A stretch of 64,000 nt of DNA from assembly GCA_965237625.1 (NCBI GenBank), contig CBDEGD010000012.1:1-64000 (forward strand), written 5' to 3'. This stretch comes from JABDIP01 sp965237625 (GTDB taxonomy: Bacteria; Pseudomonadota; Alphaproteobacteria; DSM-16000; Inquilinaceae). Each line of letters opens with the position of its first letter. Position 1 is the first letter of the stretch. Under the pieces are notes generated by a model that was given only the letters and a program-made list of their open reading frames with translations, searched no databases and was not told where the DNA came from. Shown piece by piece: positions 35,848-45,498 of the stretch. The position numbers and the translations under genes are program-made.

Positions 35848-36190
35848 GGCCTGCCCTTACCCGGCATCGATGAAATGCGACATCCCGGGCAGTATCGCGG
35901 CGCGCGGGTTAAGCCTCTGTAAAGCCAAGGGTGCCGCGGCTTCTGTCCGTCGGGCGCTCGCCTTGCAAATCGGGTGGAGGACGATCCCTGCCGCCCGGCG
36001 ACGGCAATCGTCCCGCACTGACGGCGGTCGCCGGCCACCGGCCGCGACGAACTTCCGTGACAGGGCCGCTTCAGCCCCCTAAAACAGCCTCGGATCGTGC
36101 GCCAATCAGGCCGTACGTCACTGTGGCATTGGCGGCATGCTGCCGTTTCCGCCGCCCTATGTCGTCCATCGTCGAAGGGAACCGTGGTCG
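35848..36190. other. Intergenic region, no gene seen
   Basis: The 343 bases between divergent genes hold no supported coding region. A weak CtrA-like TTAA-N7-TAAA at 35909-35923 lies 62 bases upstream of the 34078-35847 gene, a poorer match than the copies at 28680 and 30614. Confidence 0.35.
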
Positions 36191-36724
36191 ATGAATCGAC
36201 TTTTCAGCATTATTGGGAGCCTCGTTCTTATCATGGCTGTTTCCGACCAACCTGCCGGCGCGCAGAATCTCGAAAATACGCTCTACATGGAGTTGGAGCA
36301 CGGCCGTGTCGTGATTCAGCTGCGGCCCGACTTGGCGCCGCAGCACGTAGCGCGCATCAAAGAGCTCGCCCGCGAAGGCTTCTATGACGGCATCGTCTTC
36401 CATCGGGTGATCGACGGCTTTATGGCCCAGTCCGGAGATCCGACCGGCACCGGCACCAGCGGCTCCGGACAGCGGCTGCCGGCCGAGTTCAGCGACGAGC
36501 CATACGTCCGCGGCACCCTGGGCATGGCCCGGACCAGCGATCCGAACAGCGCTGACAGCCAATTCTTCATCACCTTTGCAGAGGCGCCTTTCCTGAACGG
36601 CCAATACACCGTTTGGGCGCAGGTCGTCGAAGGGATGGAAGCTGTCGACAAGATCGTGCGCGGCGAGCCGCCGGCCAATCCCGACAAGATTGTCAGTCTG
36701 CGAGTCGCCGCCGACGTGCAATAG
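36191..36724 (+). CDS. Periplasmic peptidyl-prolyl cis-trans isomerase (cyclophilin)
   Basis: A 177-residue cyclophilin with a Sec signal peptide (MNRLFSIIGSLVLIMAVSDQ, cleavage near AGAQ). The isomerase core shows YDGIVFHRVIDGFMAQSGDP (catalytic Arg in FHRV), GTGTSGSGQRLPAEF, GTLGMARTSDPNSADSQFFI and YTVWAQVVEGMEAVDKI. It would catalyse proline isomerisation of exported proteins. Start ATG 36191 puts the signal peptide at the N-terminus; an upstream in-frame ATG at 36137 would bury it. Single gene with its own terminator at 36783. Confidence 0.93.
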   Translation: MNRLFSIIGSLVLIMAVSDQPAGAQNLENTLYMELEHGRVVIQLRPDLAPQHVARIKELAREGFYDGIVFHRVIDGFMAQSGDPTGTGTSGSGQRLPAEFSDEPYVRGTLGMARTSDPNSADSQFFITFAEAPFLNGQYTVWAQVVEGMEAVDKIVRGEPPANPDKIVSLRVAADVQ

Positions 36725-36782
36725 CGAATGGACCGGTGAAGAGCCCCACAGCGAGAGGTTCATTGCCGAGCGATACGAATAT

Positions 36783-36820
36783 GGCCCCGCCTATCCGGCG
36801 GGGCCCTTTCTTTGTTTTTA
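36783..36820 (+). terminator. Rho-independent terminator of the cyclophilin gene
   Basis: GGCCCCGCC (36783-36791) pairs perfectly with GGCGGGGCC (36797-36805) over a 5-base loop, followed by CTTTCTTTGTTTTT. It separates the convergent cyclophilin and DksA-like genes. Confidence 0.88.
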
Positions 36821-37177
36821 CGTGCCGGCCCCTGCTCTGGCGCAGGTGATGCAATTCGGCGCGGTCGGATCGAATTCCAGCCGCTTCGCGGCGATCGGCT
36901 CCCCGCATTGGACACAGTAGCCAAATTCACCTTCGTCGATGCGCGCCAAGGCGCCATCGATCCGACGCAGTTCCACCTGGCGGCGCCGGTCGGTTTCCAG
37001 GGACATCGCCTGGTTCTGCAAGGCATCCATGCGCGACAGTCGGCCCACCCGTGTCTGATCCAGCTCCACGGGCTCGCGCGCATCGGCGGCCCCTTCAGCG
37101 AGGTGCCGCAACTCAACACGCTTTTCGATCAAACGGGCCCTCATCGACCCGATATCGAGGCCGCTCCGATCGTCCAC
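36818..37177 (-). CDS. DksA/TraR-family zinc-finger regulator
   Basis: A 119-residue protein with an N-terminal helical hairpin region (residues 10-80, charged coiled coil) and a C-terminal four-cysteine zinc finger: FGYCVQCGEPIAAKRLEFDP, then APNCITCARAG. The DksA family binds in the RNA polymerase secondary channel and, with ppGpp, adjusts transcription during starvation. It is shorter than E. coli DksA (151), closer to TraR-like and alphaproteobacterial short DksA homologues. Convergent with the cyclophilin gene; upstream is a large palindrome at 37210-37258. Confidence 0.88.
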   Translation of the reverse strand: MDDRSGLDIGSMRARLIEKRVELRHLAEGAADAREPVELDQTRVGRLSRMDALQNQAMSLETDRRRQVELRRIDGALARIDEGEFGYCVQCGEPIAAKRLEFDPTAPNCITCARAGAGT

Positions 37178-37209
37178 GGGCTTCCCCTCGCAACGAAGCT
37201 TGCTGACGC

Positions 37210-37258
37210 TAGATCAAGATCACTTCAGATCGAATCGATCTGAAGTGATCTTGATCTA
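37210..37258. repeat. Perfect 24-bp inverted repeat with one-base centre
   Basis: Positions 37210-37233 are exactly complementary to 37235-37258, with a single A between. The arms begin TAGATCAAGATCACTTCAGA. It sits 32 bases upstream of the DksA-like ATG and downstream of the desaturase. On the plus strand it is followed by TTTCAACAAATT. It could be a terminator, a dimeric operator or a cruciform. A perfect 49-base palindrome is well beyond chance. Confidence 0.85.
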
Positions 37259-37431
37259 TTTCAACAAATTAGAGGCTGATTCACGGTCTATGCCGACTCG
37301 GCGTAGACCGATCAGGCTCTAGGCCAAACCGCAGCCAATTGTGGGCCGCAATCGGCGCCAGGGAAACCGATCTCTTGCAATCGGCCGCCCGCCATGCGGG
37401 CGCCCTGGAGTGTCGTGAAGCGCGCCGGCTG
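37259..37431. other. Short intergenic region, no gene seen
   Basis: Between the palindrome and the desaturase stop. No supported gene or signal. Confidence 0.35.
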
Positions 37432-38549
37432 TCAGGAAGCCTGTGCCAGTCCCGGCTCCACCTCGCGAACTTCCGTCGGCGCCAGGACTTCGTCCGGCAA
37501 CACAACAGTCTTCCCGGTTGTCGGCCGCCCTTCGAAATCGGTCCAACGGTGGTTCTCGAAATCATACAGTTTGCAGCGAGTCATCACCGAGAACAGCCAG
37601 GACAGGCTGAACGTGTCGGAGATCGCCCGGTCGCCGACCAAGCCATTCAGACGTGCCTGCGCCTCCGGCAGGAGGTAGCAGGGAATGCCAGGATGTATAT
37701 GATGCGCCGCGTGGTCATAGACGTGGTGCATGAACCAGGACAACGGGGCTGGGAACTTCAGATGCACTGAAATCGCTTCCTGCGGCGCCACCGTGCTGCG
37801 ATCTACCCGGCCACGGAACCACGGAACCCGAGGATGGGTATGCTGGACGTAGAGGGTGACTGACATCAGCGTCATCCAACACGAAGAACGGCACCGCGAA
37901 TCCCAGCATCAGGGCCGTAACCGTGCCGGTGTCCGAATAGGCCGGCGCAAAGGCCAGCAGCGCCAAAAACGACACCAGATAGACGTTCAGGAAAGCGAAA
38001 TGGCGCCAGGCCGACGCGTGAATGCGCCTGGGCATGTTGGACCGCGGAAAGAACTTCACCTGCCACCACCGCTCGACGATGTAGTAGATACCGAGCCCGA
38101 GCAGGGTCGGAGATCGGTACAGACGCTCGGCCAGCTGCCGCCATTTCGGCAACTCCCGGAACTCCTCCGGCGAGTAGGGCGTGAACGAATCCCGATGGGC
38201 TCCGTTGGTCTTTGGATGGTGAAGCTGGTGGTGGGTCATAGAGCCACAGCCGGTAGCTGAGCAGGCCGGGCATGAAAGACAATATCGCGATCAGCCGGTT
38301 CACACTTGCGGACCGCGTCAGACTGCCATGGGCCGCGTCATGGGCCAGGGTGGAAAGGTTTGAGATCTTCGTGCCGGCCAACACCGAACACAGGATCTTC
38401 ATCCACAAATCCGGAAGGAACAGGACGCCGGCGACCGCGGCGATATAAGTACCCATATCCAGCGCGAACAGGAAAACACCGTGAGCCGTATTCGGTCGAA
38501 CGAACTGCGCGAGCTCTTCCTGGATAGCACGCCGCGATATCTGCTCCAT
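37432..38549 (-). pseudogene. Membrane fatty-acid desaturase, two +1 frameshifts
   Basis: Three frames on one strand join into one desaturase of about 372 residues. Frame one (from ATG 38549) has SNLSTLAHDAAHGSLTRSAS (first His box) up to LSYRLWL. Frame two continues MTHHQLHHPKTNG (second His box) to VPFFV. Frame three gives WMTLMSVTLYVQHTHPRVPW and HHVYDHAAHHIHPGIPCYL (third His box) to the stop at 37432. One extra T near 38240 and one near 37880 explain both breaks. All three His boxes needed for the di-iron site remain, so decay, if real, is recent. It lies upstream of the rpfF region, but a link to signal synthesis is not established. Confidence 0.82.
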
Positions 38550-39233
38550 GGTAGGCTTTCCCTTCTGCCTGACAGGGTTTCTTCATCCAACAGTTGAATA
38601 CGATAAGGCATCTAAGCGATACCCGCTAGACCCCTCTAATTGACGATTTCTCTTAACAAATTCCCAGGTTGCGGCAAACGGTCCCGACGGCATGTCTGGT
38701 TTTCGAACCCACTCCGCCTGCACGGACCAGACATTTTACAATTTCGCAGGGTAAGAAAAGAATGCTTGTTTGGCAAGATTATCAGCAGAATTCACATACA
38801 TACAATCGTATGTATCAGCACATTCTATCAGTTTTTGATTACTTCGGATCTCTGGGCACAACCAAAGATAAATATTAATTCACATTGTCGGTATTTTTCT
38901 CTTAACGCCGGTAATTTTTGCTGTAGAAGGACGAAGTGTTGTTATAAGGTTTCCTACGTCAGACTTGGCGATCGGCGATGCCAGTCAACTTCTAGTCAAC
39001 TGTCAGAAAATCGAAAAAGGCCGATAACGGGAAATGTTCGAAATGGCTTCGCTTTCTAAGGACTCTCGGATAAGCTTAAGCTTAACAACTCGTTACCACA
39101 ACTTTCGAAGACAACAGACGATCCTAAGATACAACCTGGCATAACAAAAGCCCTGGTTGTCATTCAATCACAAGATGTGCATGGGGCGCTGGTCCGTACC
39201 GGATTGGAACTGCAGATAGTGGAGCGCTAAACA
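38550..39233. other. AT-rich intergenic region with palindromes
   Basis: 684 bases with no supported gene. The stretch from about 38640 to 39180 is much AT-richer than the flanks. It contains an 8-bp inverted repeat ATACATAC-aatc-GTATGTAT at 38796-38815 and the palindrome TAAGCTTAAGCTTA at 39071-39084. It may be promoter/operator sequence for rpfF or imported DNA. Nothing in it has a recognisable product. Confidence 0.45.
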
Positions 39234-40256
39234 ATGGATCAAAACGTCGAGACGGTGTCGTTGCTGGCTCGCCGCAGGGCGGCACACGATACCTTCGGCC
39301 AAGAAGACCTGGGAGTTGGCCGCGCGCCAAAGTCGAGAGGCGAGTCTGGAAATCGGGAACACGACTGGCGGGCCGAAATCGAATCCCGTATAGGGATAGA
39401 ACGGTTCGAAGAGGCCGAGGTCGAATTGGACCATGACCGCGGCATTTGCTGGTTCTGGTTCAACTTCAACGAGAGGCCAAGCTTTACCCGCGGTCTGCTT
39501 CGAGACGTTGGTCGACTGCAACAGGCGCTGGTCAGCGCCGCCAACGTCCATGATGCACCCCTTCTGCCGTTGAAGTATGTGGTCTGGGCCTCCCGCACCT
39601 CCGGAATCTGGAATCTGGGCGGAGATCTGAAACTGTTCGCGGAACTGATCCGCCGGCAGGATCGCGCCGGCCTGAGTGAGTATGCCTACAAGGTGATCCA
39701 GGAGGGTCTCTCCAACTGGGTCAGCCTGAACCTCCCGATCATCACCGTCGCTTTAGTGCGCGGCGACGCTCTCGGCGGCGGCTTCGAGGCTGCCTTGTCG
39801 AGCAACCTGATCGTGGCCGAGAAGAGCGCCCGATTCGGCTTGCCCGAGACGCTTTTCAGCTTGTTCCCCGGTATGGGCGCTTTCAGCTTCCTGGCCCGGC
39901 GAACCACCCCGGCGATCGCCCAGCGCATGATCATGAGCGGTCGCATCTACACCGGAGAAGAGCTTTATGAGCTCGGGGTCGTCGATGTGCTCGCCGATGA
40001 CGGCAAGGCGGAGGAGGCATTCCACCGGTACGTCGCCAAGAATGCCAAACGTCACAACGCCTTTCGCGCCGTGATCAAATCACGACAGTTCTTTCATCCG
40101 CTTACGATGGCTGAGATGCGTGGAGTGGCCGATATCTGGGTGGATACGGCGCTCTCACTGTCGGAACAGGATCTGCGCAAGATGGAGCGCCTCGTCGCTG
40201 CCCAGGACCGACGTCGGTCGCGGGGTGCGGCGGGCGTCAAGATCGGCACGGATTGA
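39234..40256 (+). CDS. rpfF: RpfF-like DSF synthase (crotonase family)
   Basis: A 340-residue crotonase-fold protein with the N-terminal extension and motifs of RpfF, which makes the diffusible signal factor cis-2-unsaturated fatty acids from acyl-ACP. Visible: ICWFWFNFNERPSFTRGLLR, SGIWNLGGDLKLFAELIRRQ, LGGGFEAALSSNLIVAEKSA and GLPETLFSLFPGMGAF. The Glu in GGGFEAAL and in GLPETLF correspond to the two catalytic glutamates of crotonases, both kept in RpfF. It is convergent with an RpfC-like kinase 20 bases away, which strongly supports the call. Enoyl-CoA isomerase or hydratase activity is the alternative. Confidence 0.85.
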   Translation: MDQNVETVSLLARRRAAHDTFGQEDLGVGRAPKSRGESGNREHDWRAEIESRIGIERFEEAEVELDHDRGICWFWFNFNERPSFTRGLLRDVGRLQQALVSAANVHDAPLLPLKYVVWASRTSGIWNLGGDLKLFAELIRRQDRAGLSEYAYKVIQEGLSNWVSLNLPIITVALVRGDALGGGFEAALSSNLIVAEKSARFGLPETLFSLFPGMGAFSFLARRTTPAIAQRMIMSGRIYTGEELYELGVVDVLADDGKAEEAFHRYVAKNAKRHNAFRAVIKSRQFFHPLTMAEMRGVADIWVDTALSLSEQDLRKMERLVAAQDRRRSRGAAGVKIGTD

Positions 40257-40276
40257 GCCGATCCGGCGGAAAGCGT

Positions 40277-43112
40277 TCATCTGCCGGAGCGAGACACCTG
40301 CTGTTTTCCGAGTTCGCGCTCCAATTCCGTTCGGACCTGCGCGAACTCGGACTTCAATTGCCGGATGATCGGCTTACCAGCCTCACCGAGCTCATCGGCA
40401 CGGGCATTGCGCAATTCCATCAGCATCTTGACGATGCGTGACGCGCCAACGTGGTTGGCACTGCTGCGGAGGGAATGAGCCGCATCCTTGAAGGCGACAG
40501 CATCCCGGCGGTCGCTGGCTTCCGCCAGATCGTCGAGTATCGACTCTGAATCGGTCATGAATTCCGTCAGCACCTCGACGAAAAACGACCCATCGGTGTC
40601 GAGGGTGCGAAGGGCCTCCAGCGCGCCGCGATCCACCACCGGCTCAATCACTGTCTGATATCTGGGGTGCTGGGAAATCGGCGTGACGATCTCGTCGGAT
40701 GCCGGCTCTTCCGCCTCGGCGGCTTCCGGTTCGGCGGTGTCTGTCGAGGCCATTTGGGCGATCATGGCAAACAGCTGCTCCGGTTCCACCGGCTTGGTCA
40801 GATAGTCGTCCATACCGGCATTCGTGCAATCGGTCCGCGCCTGCTCGGTGGCGTCCGCGGTCAACGCGATAATCGGCAGGGTGGGTCCCATCGTTTTCCG
40901 ACATCCGGTGGATACGGACCACATCAAGTCCGCTGGTGCCCGGCATGTTCAGGTCCATGAGGGCCATATCGAAGTCGCCACTGGCCAGAAGCTCCAGCGC
41001 CTCGTCGCCATCGGCGGCCGGAACCACCTGATGGCCGCCATTCTCAAGGACCCTGGTGATCACCATCCGGTTGGTACTGTTATCCTCCGCCAGCAGAATT
41101 CGCTGCCGCCGGATCCGGCCTGCAGCCCCCTGGTTGGCGACCCCGCCGCCGGTAAATTCTCCCGGTGTCGACCAGGGCGCCTTGATCGCCAGGGCGGCAT
41201 GCAGGGCATTGCGTAATCCGAGTTCTTCGTCGGTTGCCACCAAGGCGATGCTGACCGGCCATTCGCGCGCCGACAGCGGCCCCTCCTCGGGCTCGCCCGC
41301 CAGCACCTCGATAACCGCCGGCTGCGACTCAAGGCGCCGGCTGCGAATGATTTCGAGAAACGACGAGACCAGCGGATCGGAGGCGCGGTCGTTGACGACC
41401 ACGATGGTGCTGCCCAGGGCACCGTCATCGCTGAGGATGCTGCGCAGAGTCTCCATGTGCTCGACGATGACCGGCTCGACCAGCCAACTCGCCATCTTCA
41501 GGAACAATCGATCCGTGGCGGTGGGATCGGAGCAGATCAGCATGACCGACGCGCCTCGGGTTTCGATCGGCCCCTTCTTCTCGTCGGCCATTTCGAACGG
41601 GACGGTCAGCCAGAAGGTGCTGCCTTCATTCGGCGTGCTCCGGACACCGATTCGCCCGCCCATCATCTCGACCAGCTGCTTGGAAATCGCCAGTCCGAGC
41701 CCGGTGCCGCCATAGCGCCGGCCGATCGTGTCATCGGCCTGGGTAAAGCCTTCGAACACCGAGCCCTGCTTATCCGGCGAGATACCGATGCCGGTGTCGG
41801 AGACTTCAAAGCGGATCAGCATCTCGCCGCTATAGGCGCCCTGGACCTGAACCGACAGTTCGACCTCGCCATTCTCGGTGAACTTGATGGCATTGCCGAT
41901 CAGATTGATCAGGATCTGCCCCATACGCTTGGCATCGCCACGGAGATACGGGCAAACCGTTGGATCCATTGTCACTCTGAGCCGCAGGCCCTTCTGCTCG
42001 GCCTGGCCATGCAGCATGGTCCAGATGCGTGCCACCACGTCATGCAGATCAAAGGCGTCCGTATGCAGCGAGAGCTTGCCGGCCTCAATCTTGGAGAAAT
42101 CCAGGATCTCGTTGATCAGGCTCAGCAGCGACTGGGCCGACGTGTCGACAGCGGCAACCATACTGCGTTGCTCATCGTTGATCTTCGTCGATTTCATCAG
42201 ACCGCTCATACCGATGATCGCGGTCAATGGCGTCCGTAGCTCGTGGCTCATGGTCGCCAGGAACCGGCCCTTGGACCGATTGGCCTCCTCAGCTTGCGCC
42301 CGGGCCCGATTGAGTCGGTCGATCAAGGGCATAACATAGGCCGGCAGCACCAGCAGCGCCGCCAGCAATCCGCCCGCCGCATAGAGGTGTTCGGCCCAAT
42401 AGTCGCTTCGCAGGATGACGAACCCGAACCCCAGCGCACTGACGATGGCGGCGATGATCAGGAACAACACGCCATGGCGGAAGCCGTTCCCGAACGTGAC
42501 CCACAGATAGATCAGGTAAAGCCCGGCGGCGACCTCCCCTCCGCTCAGCAGCACGTAGCTGAGGATGATTTGATCGGCGAAGATGCCGATGATCCGGCGG
42601 GGGGTCGATTGGCCCGGCCATCGAATGACGTGAATCAGCAGCATCCAGCCAATACAATGACCCCAGGACATCGCGATCAGTGCACGAACCAGCCCTTCGC
42701 CCTGTTCCAGGGTCCAATAGCTGATTCCGAGGAGGCCGATGACCGTCGACAGCAGGAACACCCTGACCATGATCTGCTCATGCTCGGAATCCAATCGCTC
42801 CCGGAAGTTCTCGCAGCATCGCGCGAACCGCGGAATACTGAGCATTCCGGCCGCAAACGGCAACATGAACATCAGGGCCAGGAAGGCGGACGTCAGCGCC
42901 GGATTGGCAGACCAAACTCCGGACACGAACAAGACGGCGGCGCTGGTCCCGACGGTTGCCGTGGCCACCGTCGCGATTGCTGCCGCGACGATCTTGGATT
43001 TGCGATCGACCTTGGCCGGCTGGTCGCCCGAGCCGCCATCTTCCTGATCGCCGGCATCCAGGCCGGTTACCGTCGTATTGATAGCCTGGAGAATCTTCCA
43101 GATCGAGCCCAT
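40277..43112 (-). pseudogene. rpfC: RpfC-like hybrid sensor kinase, +1 frameshift in the receiver
   Basis: Repaired length is about 945 residues. Order: N-terminal membrane region of about five helices with an RpfC-like segment (LYLIYLWVTFGNGFRHGVLF, GFVILRSDYWAEHLYAAGGL), HisKA (MSHELRTPLTAIIGMSG), HATPase (NLIGNAIKFTENGE, DTGIGISPDKQ, GGTGLGLAISKQLV), receiver (LLAEDNSTNRMVI, MALMDLNMPGTSGLDV), then a break. The other frame finishes the receiver (GPTLPIIALTADATEQ, DDYLTKPVEPEQL) and adds an Hpt domain (KDAAHSLRSSANHVG). One extra base in GATGGGACCC (40883-40890) causes the shift. RpfC senses DSF and restrains RpfF. Whether the frameshift is real decides if the receiver relay works. Confidence 0.85.
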
Positions 43113-43141
43113 TCCCCTGCCCTACTCCCGGCTTCCGGATT

Positions 43142-44740
43142 TCAGCCGGAGGCTTTTTTTCTTTTTCGCATCGGCGATACCACCCGCTCGGCAGGCAGGG
43201 AGACGGTCACCTTGGTGCCGGCCCCTTTCTTGCTGTCGATGGTCACCGTACCGCCATGCAGCGCCGTCAAATCGATTGCCAGGGTCAGCCCAAGACCGGT
43301 TCCCGGCTGGCTCGCGGCAATCGGGCCCTCGACGCGCCCGAACCGGGTGACGGCGATCTTGATCTCTTCGTCGTTCATGCCAATCCCGGTGTCATCGACG
43401 ATCAATGCGAAGCCGCTGGCGGTGGCTTTGGCGCTGATCGTCACGCGGCCGCCGGCGCCGGTGAACTTGATGGCGTTGGTCAGCAGGTTCAGCAGGATTT
43501 GCTTCAGCTTCGACGGGTCCGCCCAGACGCAGGCATCCGGATCTGCGACTTTGGTGTGAACCTGAATGTCGGCCATCTTGGCCCGCTCGGCCGCCAGCCG
43601 GCGCACATCATCGATAAGGCTTGCGACGTTTACCGAATCCTCGTTCAGCGGGATCGTCCCGGCCTCGATCTTCGAAACGTCCAGAATGTCCTCGATGATC
43701 TGGCACAGCAGGGCGCCGCTGGTCTCGATGTCGCGGCAGTATTCCAGATACTTCTCGGTGCCCACCGGGCCGAACACCTCGGCCTTGATGACCTGGGCAA
43801 AGCCGACAATCGCGTTGAGCGGCGTGCGCAGCTCATGGCTCATATTGGCCAGGAACTCGGATTTGGTCCGGTTCGCCAACTCGGCCGCCTCTTTCGCCTC
43901 GATCAGCGCGGCCTCGGCCTCTTTGCGGTCGGTGATGTCCAGGGACACGGTGACCACATGGGTAATACGGCCGAGATCGTTGCGCACCGGCGATTTCGTG
44001 GTCAGGAAGATGCGTTGAACGCCCTTCGAGGTGATGAACATCTCCTCAAAGCTGGGCGGCGCGTCACCGGCCTCGAAGATCTCAAGATCCAAAGTCAACG
44101 CGTTGCGCGAATAGTCGTTGTCCAGCAATTCCACGGCGGTCTTGCCGGAGGCCTCGTCGGGGCCGACGCCGAACAGATTGGCCTGATACGAGTTGATGAA
44201 GGCGTAGCGGCCGGTCGAGGTGGTGGCGCTGATCATCGCCGGCACCGCGTCGATCACCCGCAGCAGGCGCTTGTGGCTCTCCCTGAGCGCGCGCTCATGC
44301 TGGTCGGTCTCCCGCTCGATGCGGCGCTCCAGGGTGATGGCGCGCTCGTTCACCAGCTTCTGATGTTGGCGCAGGGTCAGCAGATTGCGCGACCGGGCGC
44401 GGAATTCGTGGTGGTCGACCGGGGTCAGCAGGAAGTCCGTGGCGCCGGCGTCGAGCGCCGCGTATCGGAAGCTGCGATCTTCATAGGCGGTCACCACCAT
44501 GACTGGAATTTCGGCGCAGTTCGGGATTTCCCGGAACTTCCGGATGAAGTCCGCGCCGTCCATTTCGGGCATCTTGAAATCGGTGACGACGAGGTCCGGA
44601 ATGTTGGTCTTCGACCACGCCAGCGCATCGCGCGGATCGGCGAACGCCTTGACGATAGCGTTTTCTTCCAGCGACGACGCGAGCCGGGCCAGGACTTTGC
44701 GGTTGGTTCCGCGGTCGTCTATAACAGCGATTATCGACAT
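43142..44740 (-). CDS. REC-PAS-histidine kinase
   Basis: A 532-residue protein. Residues 1-125 are a receiver (VIDDRGTNRKVLARLAS, LVVTDFKMPEMDGADFIR with the phospho-acceptor Asp). A coiled-coil stretch follows, then a PAS domain near 165-285 (VIDAVPAMISATTSTGRYAF), a HisKA domain (ANMSHELRTPLNAIVGFAQV) and an HATPase with NLLTNAIKFTG, DDTGIGMNDEEI and GTGLGLTLAIDL. It has no membrane segment, so it is cytoplasmic. It lies 29 bases upstream of the RpfC-like gene on the same strand, so both form an operon and probably one signalling chain in the DSF module. Confidence 0.9.
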   Translation of the reverse strand: MSIIAVIDDRGTNRKVLARLASSLEENAIVKAFADPRDALAWSKTNIPDLVVTDFKMPEMDGADFIRKFREIPNCAEIPVMVVTAYEDRSFRYAALDAGATDFLLTPVDHHEFRARSRNLLTLRQHQKLVNERAITLERRIERETDQHERALRESHKRLLRVIDAVPAMISATTSTGRYAFINSYQANLFGVGPDEASGKTAVELLDNDYSRNALTLDLEIFEAGDAPPSFEEMFITSKGVQRIFLTTKSPVRNDLGRITHVVTVSLDITDRKEAEAALIEAKEAAELANRTKSEFLANMSHELRTPLNAIVGFAQVIKAEVFGPVGTEKYLEYCRDIETSGALLCQIIEDILDVSKIEAGTIPLNEDSVNVASLIDDVRRLAAERAKMADIQVHTKVADPDACVWADPSKLKQILLNLLTNAIKFTGAGGRVTISAKATASGFALIVDDTGIGMNDEEIKIAVTRFGRVEGPIAASQPGTGLGLTLAIDLTALHGGTVTIDSKKGAGTKVTVSLPAERVVSPMRKRKKASG

Positions 44741-44930
44741 TGGCGCGCTATACTCGGTCGCGATTTTGAAAACGCGAAGAAATAGCGGCGCTCGATTTGG
44801 GTGCCACCACTCTCTATTAATTCGTAGACGGCAATGATAAATTTCCCCTTAACAATCGTTGAAATACCAAGGGTTTGAAGCACCTGAAGTGGATTTCGCC
44901 GGTACTTCGAACACACGGTGGAGACCCTCG

Positions 44931-45383
44931 ATGAGCGATGATCGGGACCACCCTTTCTGGCAACGCAAGACCCTTTCCGAAATGACCCGCGATGAGTGGG
45001 AGTCGCTGTGCGATGGCTGCGCGAAATGTTGCCTGATCAAGCTGCAGGACGTCGCCGACGGCTCCACCGAGTACACCGATGTGGCCTGCAGGCTTCTGGA
45101 CCACGACACCTGCCGCTGCAGCCGCTATGCCGACCGGCAGAAAGAGGTTCCGGATTGCGTAACGCTGACTTCGGACAATATCGATGCGCTCGGATGGATG
45201 CCGTCGACCTGCGCCTACCGTCTTATTGCCAATGGGAAAGATCTGTATTGGTGGCACCCTCTGGTGTCCGGCGATCCGGAGACGGTGCATCTGGCAGGGA
45301 TGTCGGTTCGCAATCGCATCCTGCCGGAGTCGGAGGTCGATGAGGAAGCGCTGGAAGACCGCATCGTAGACTGGCCGCGCTAG
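44931..45383 (+). CDS. YcgN-family cysteine-cluster protein (UPF0260)
   Basis: A 150-residue cytoplasmic protein of the YcgN/UPF0260 family. It has the conserved cysteine cluster WESLCDGCAKCCLIKLQD near the N-terminus and further Cys in DVACRLLDHDTCRCSRYADR, VPDCVTLT and WMPSTCAYRL. The family is proposed to bind a metal or Fe-S cluster; its role is not established. The ATG at 44931 has GGAGA upstream; the longer in-frame start at 44859 is not supported. It is divergent from the REC-PAS kinase and precedes the DUF1491 gene. Confidence 0.9.
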   Translation: MSDDRDHPFWQRKTLSEMTRDEWESLCDGCAKCCLIKLQDVADGSTEYTDVACRLLDHDTCRCSRYADRQKEVPDCVTLTSDNIDALGWMPSTCAYRLIANGKDLYWWHPLVSGDPETVHLAGMSVRNRILPESEVDEEALEDRIVDWPR

Positions 45384-45498
45384 CGCAATGGTTCCGATGC
45401 CGGGTTTGGGAGCATCAAAAGCTGAATCGCTCTAGCATCCCTTGCCAGCCACGGCGATTCGAGAACCCGCTCGACCGCCTGCAAATCGGATACCGGTC

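Noticed and set aside
37251..37264. TTGAT-CTAT-TTCAA, a near-FNR box upstream of the DksA-like gene
   Set aside because: It overlaps the arm of the large palindrome and mismatches the second half; chance similarity is likely.
43124..43162. Hairpin followed by a T-run on the plus strand near the REC-PAS kinase stop
   Set aside because: It lies within or beside the minus-strand coding end, where the T-run is the antisense of Lys/Arg codons; no plus-strand gene ends here.
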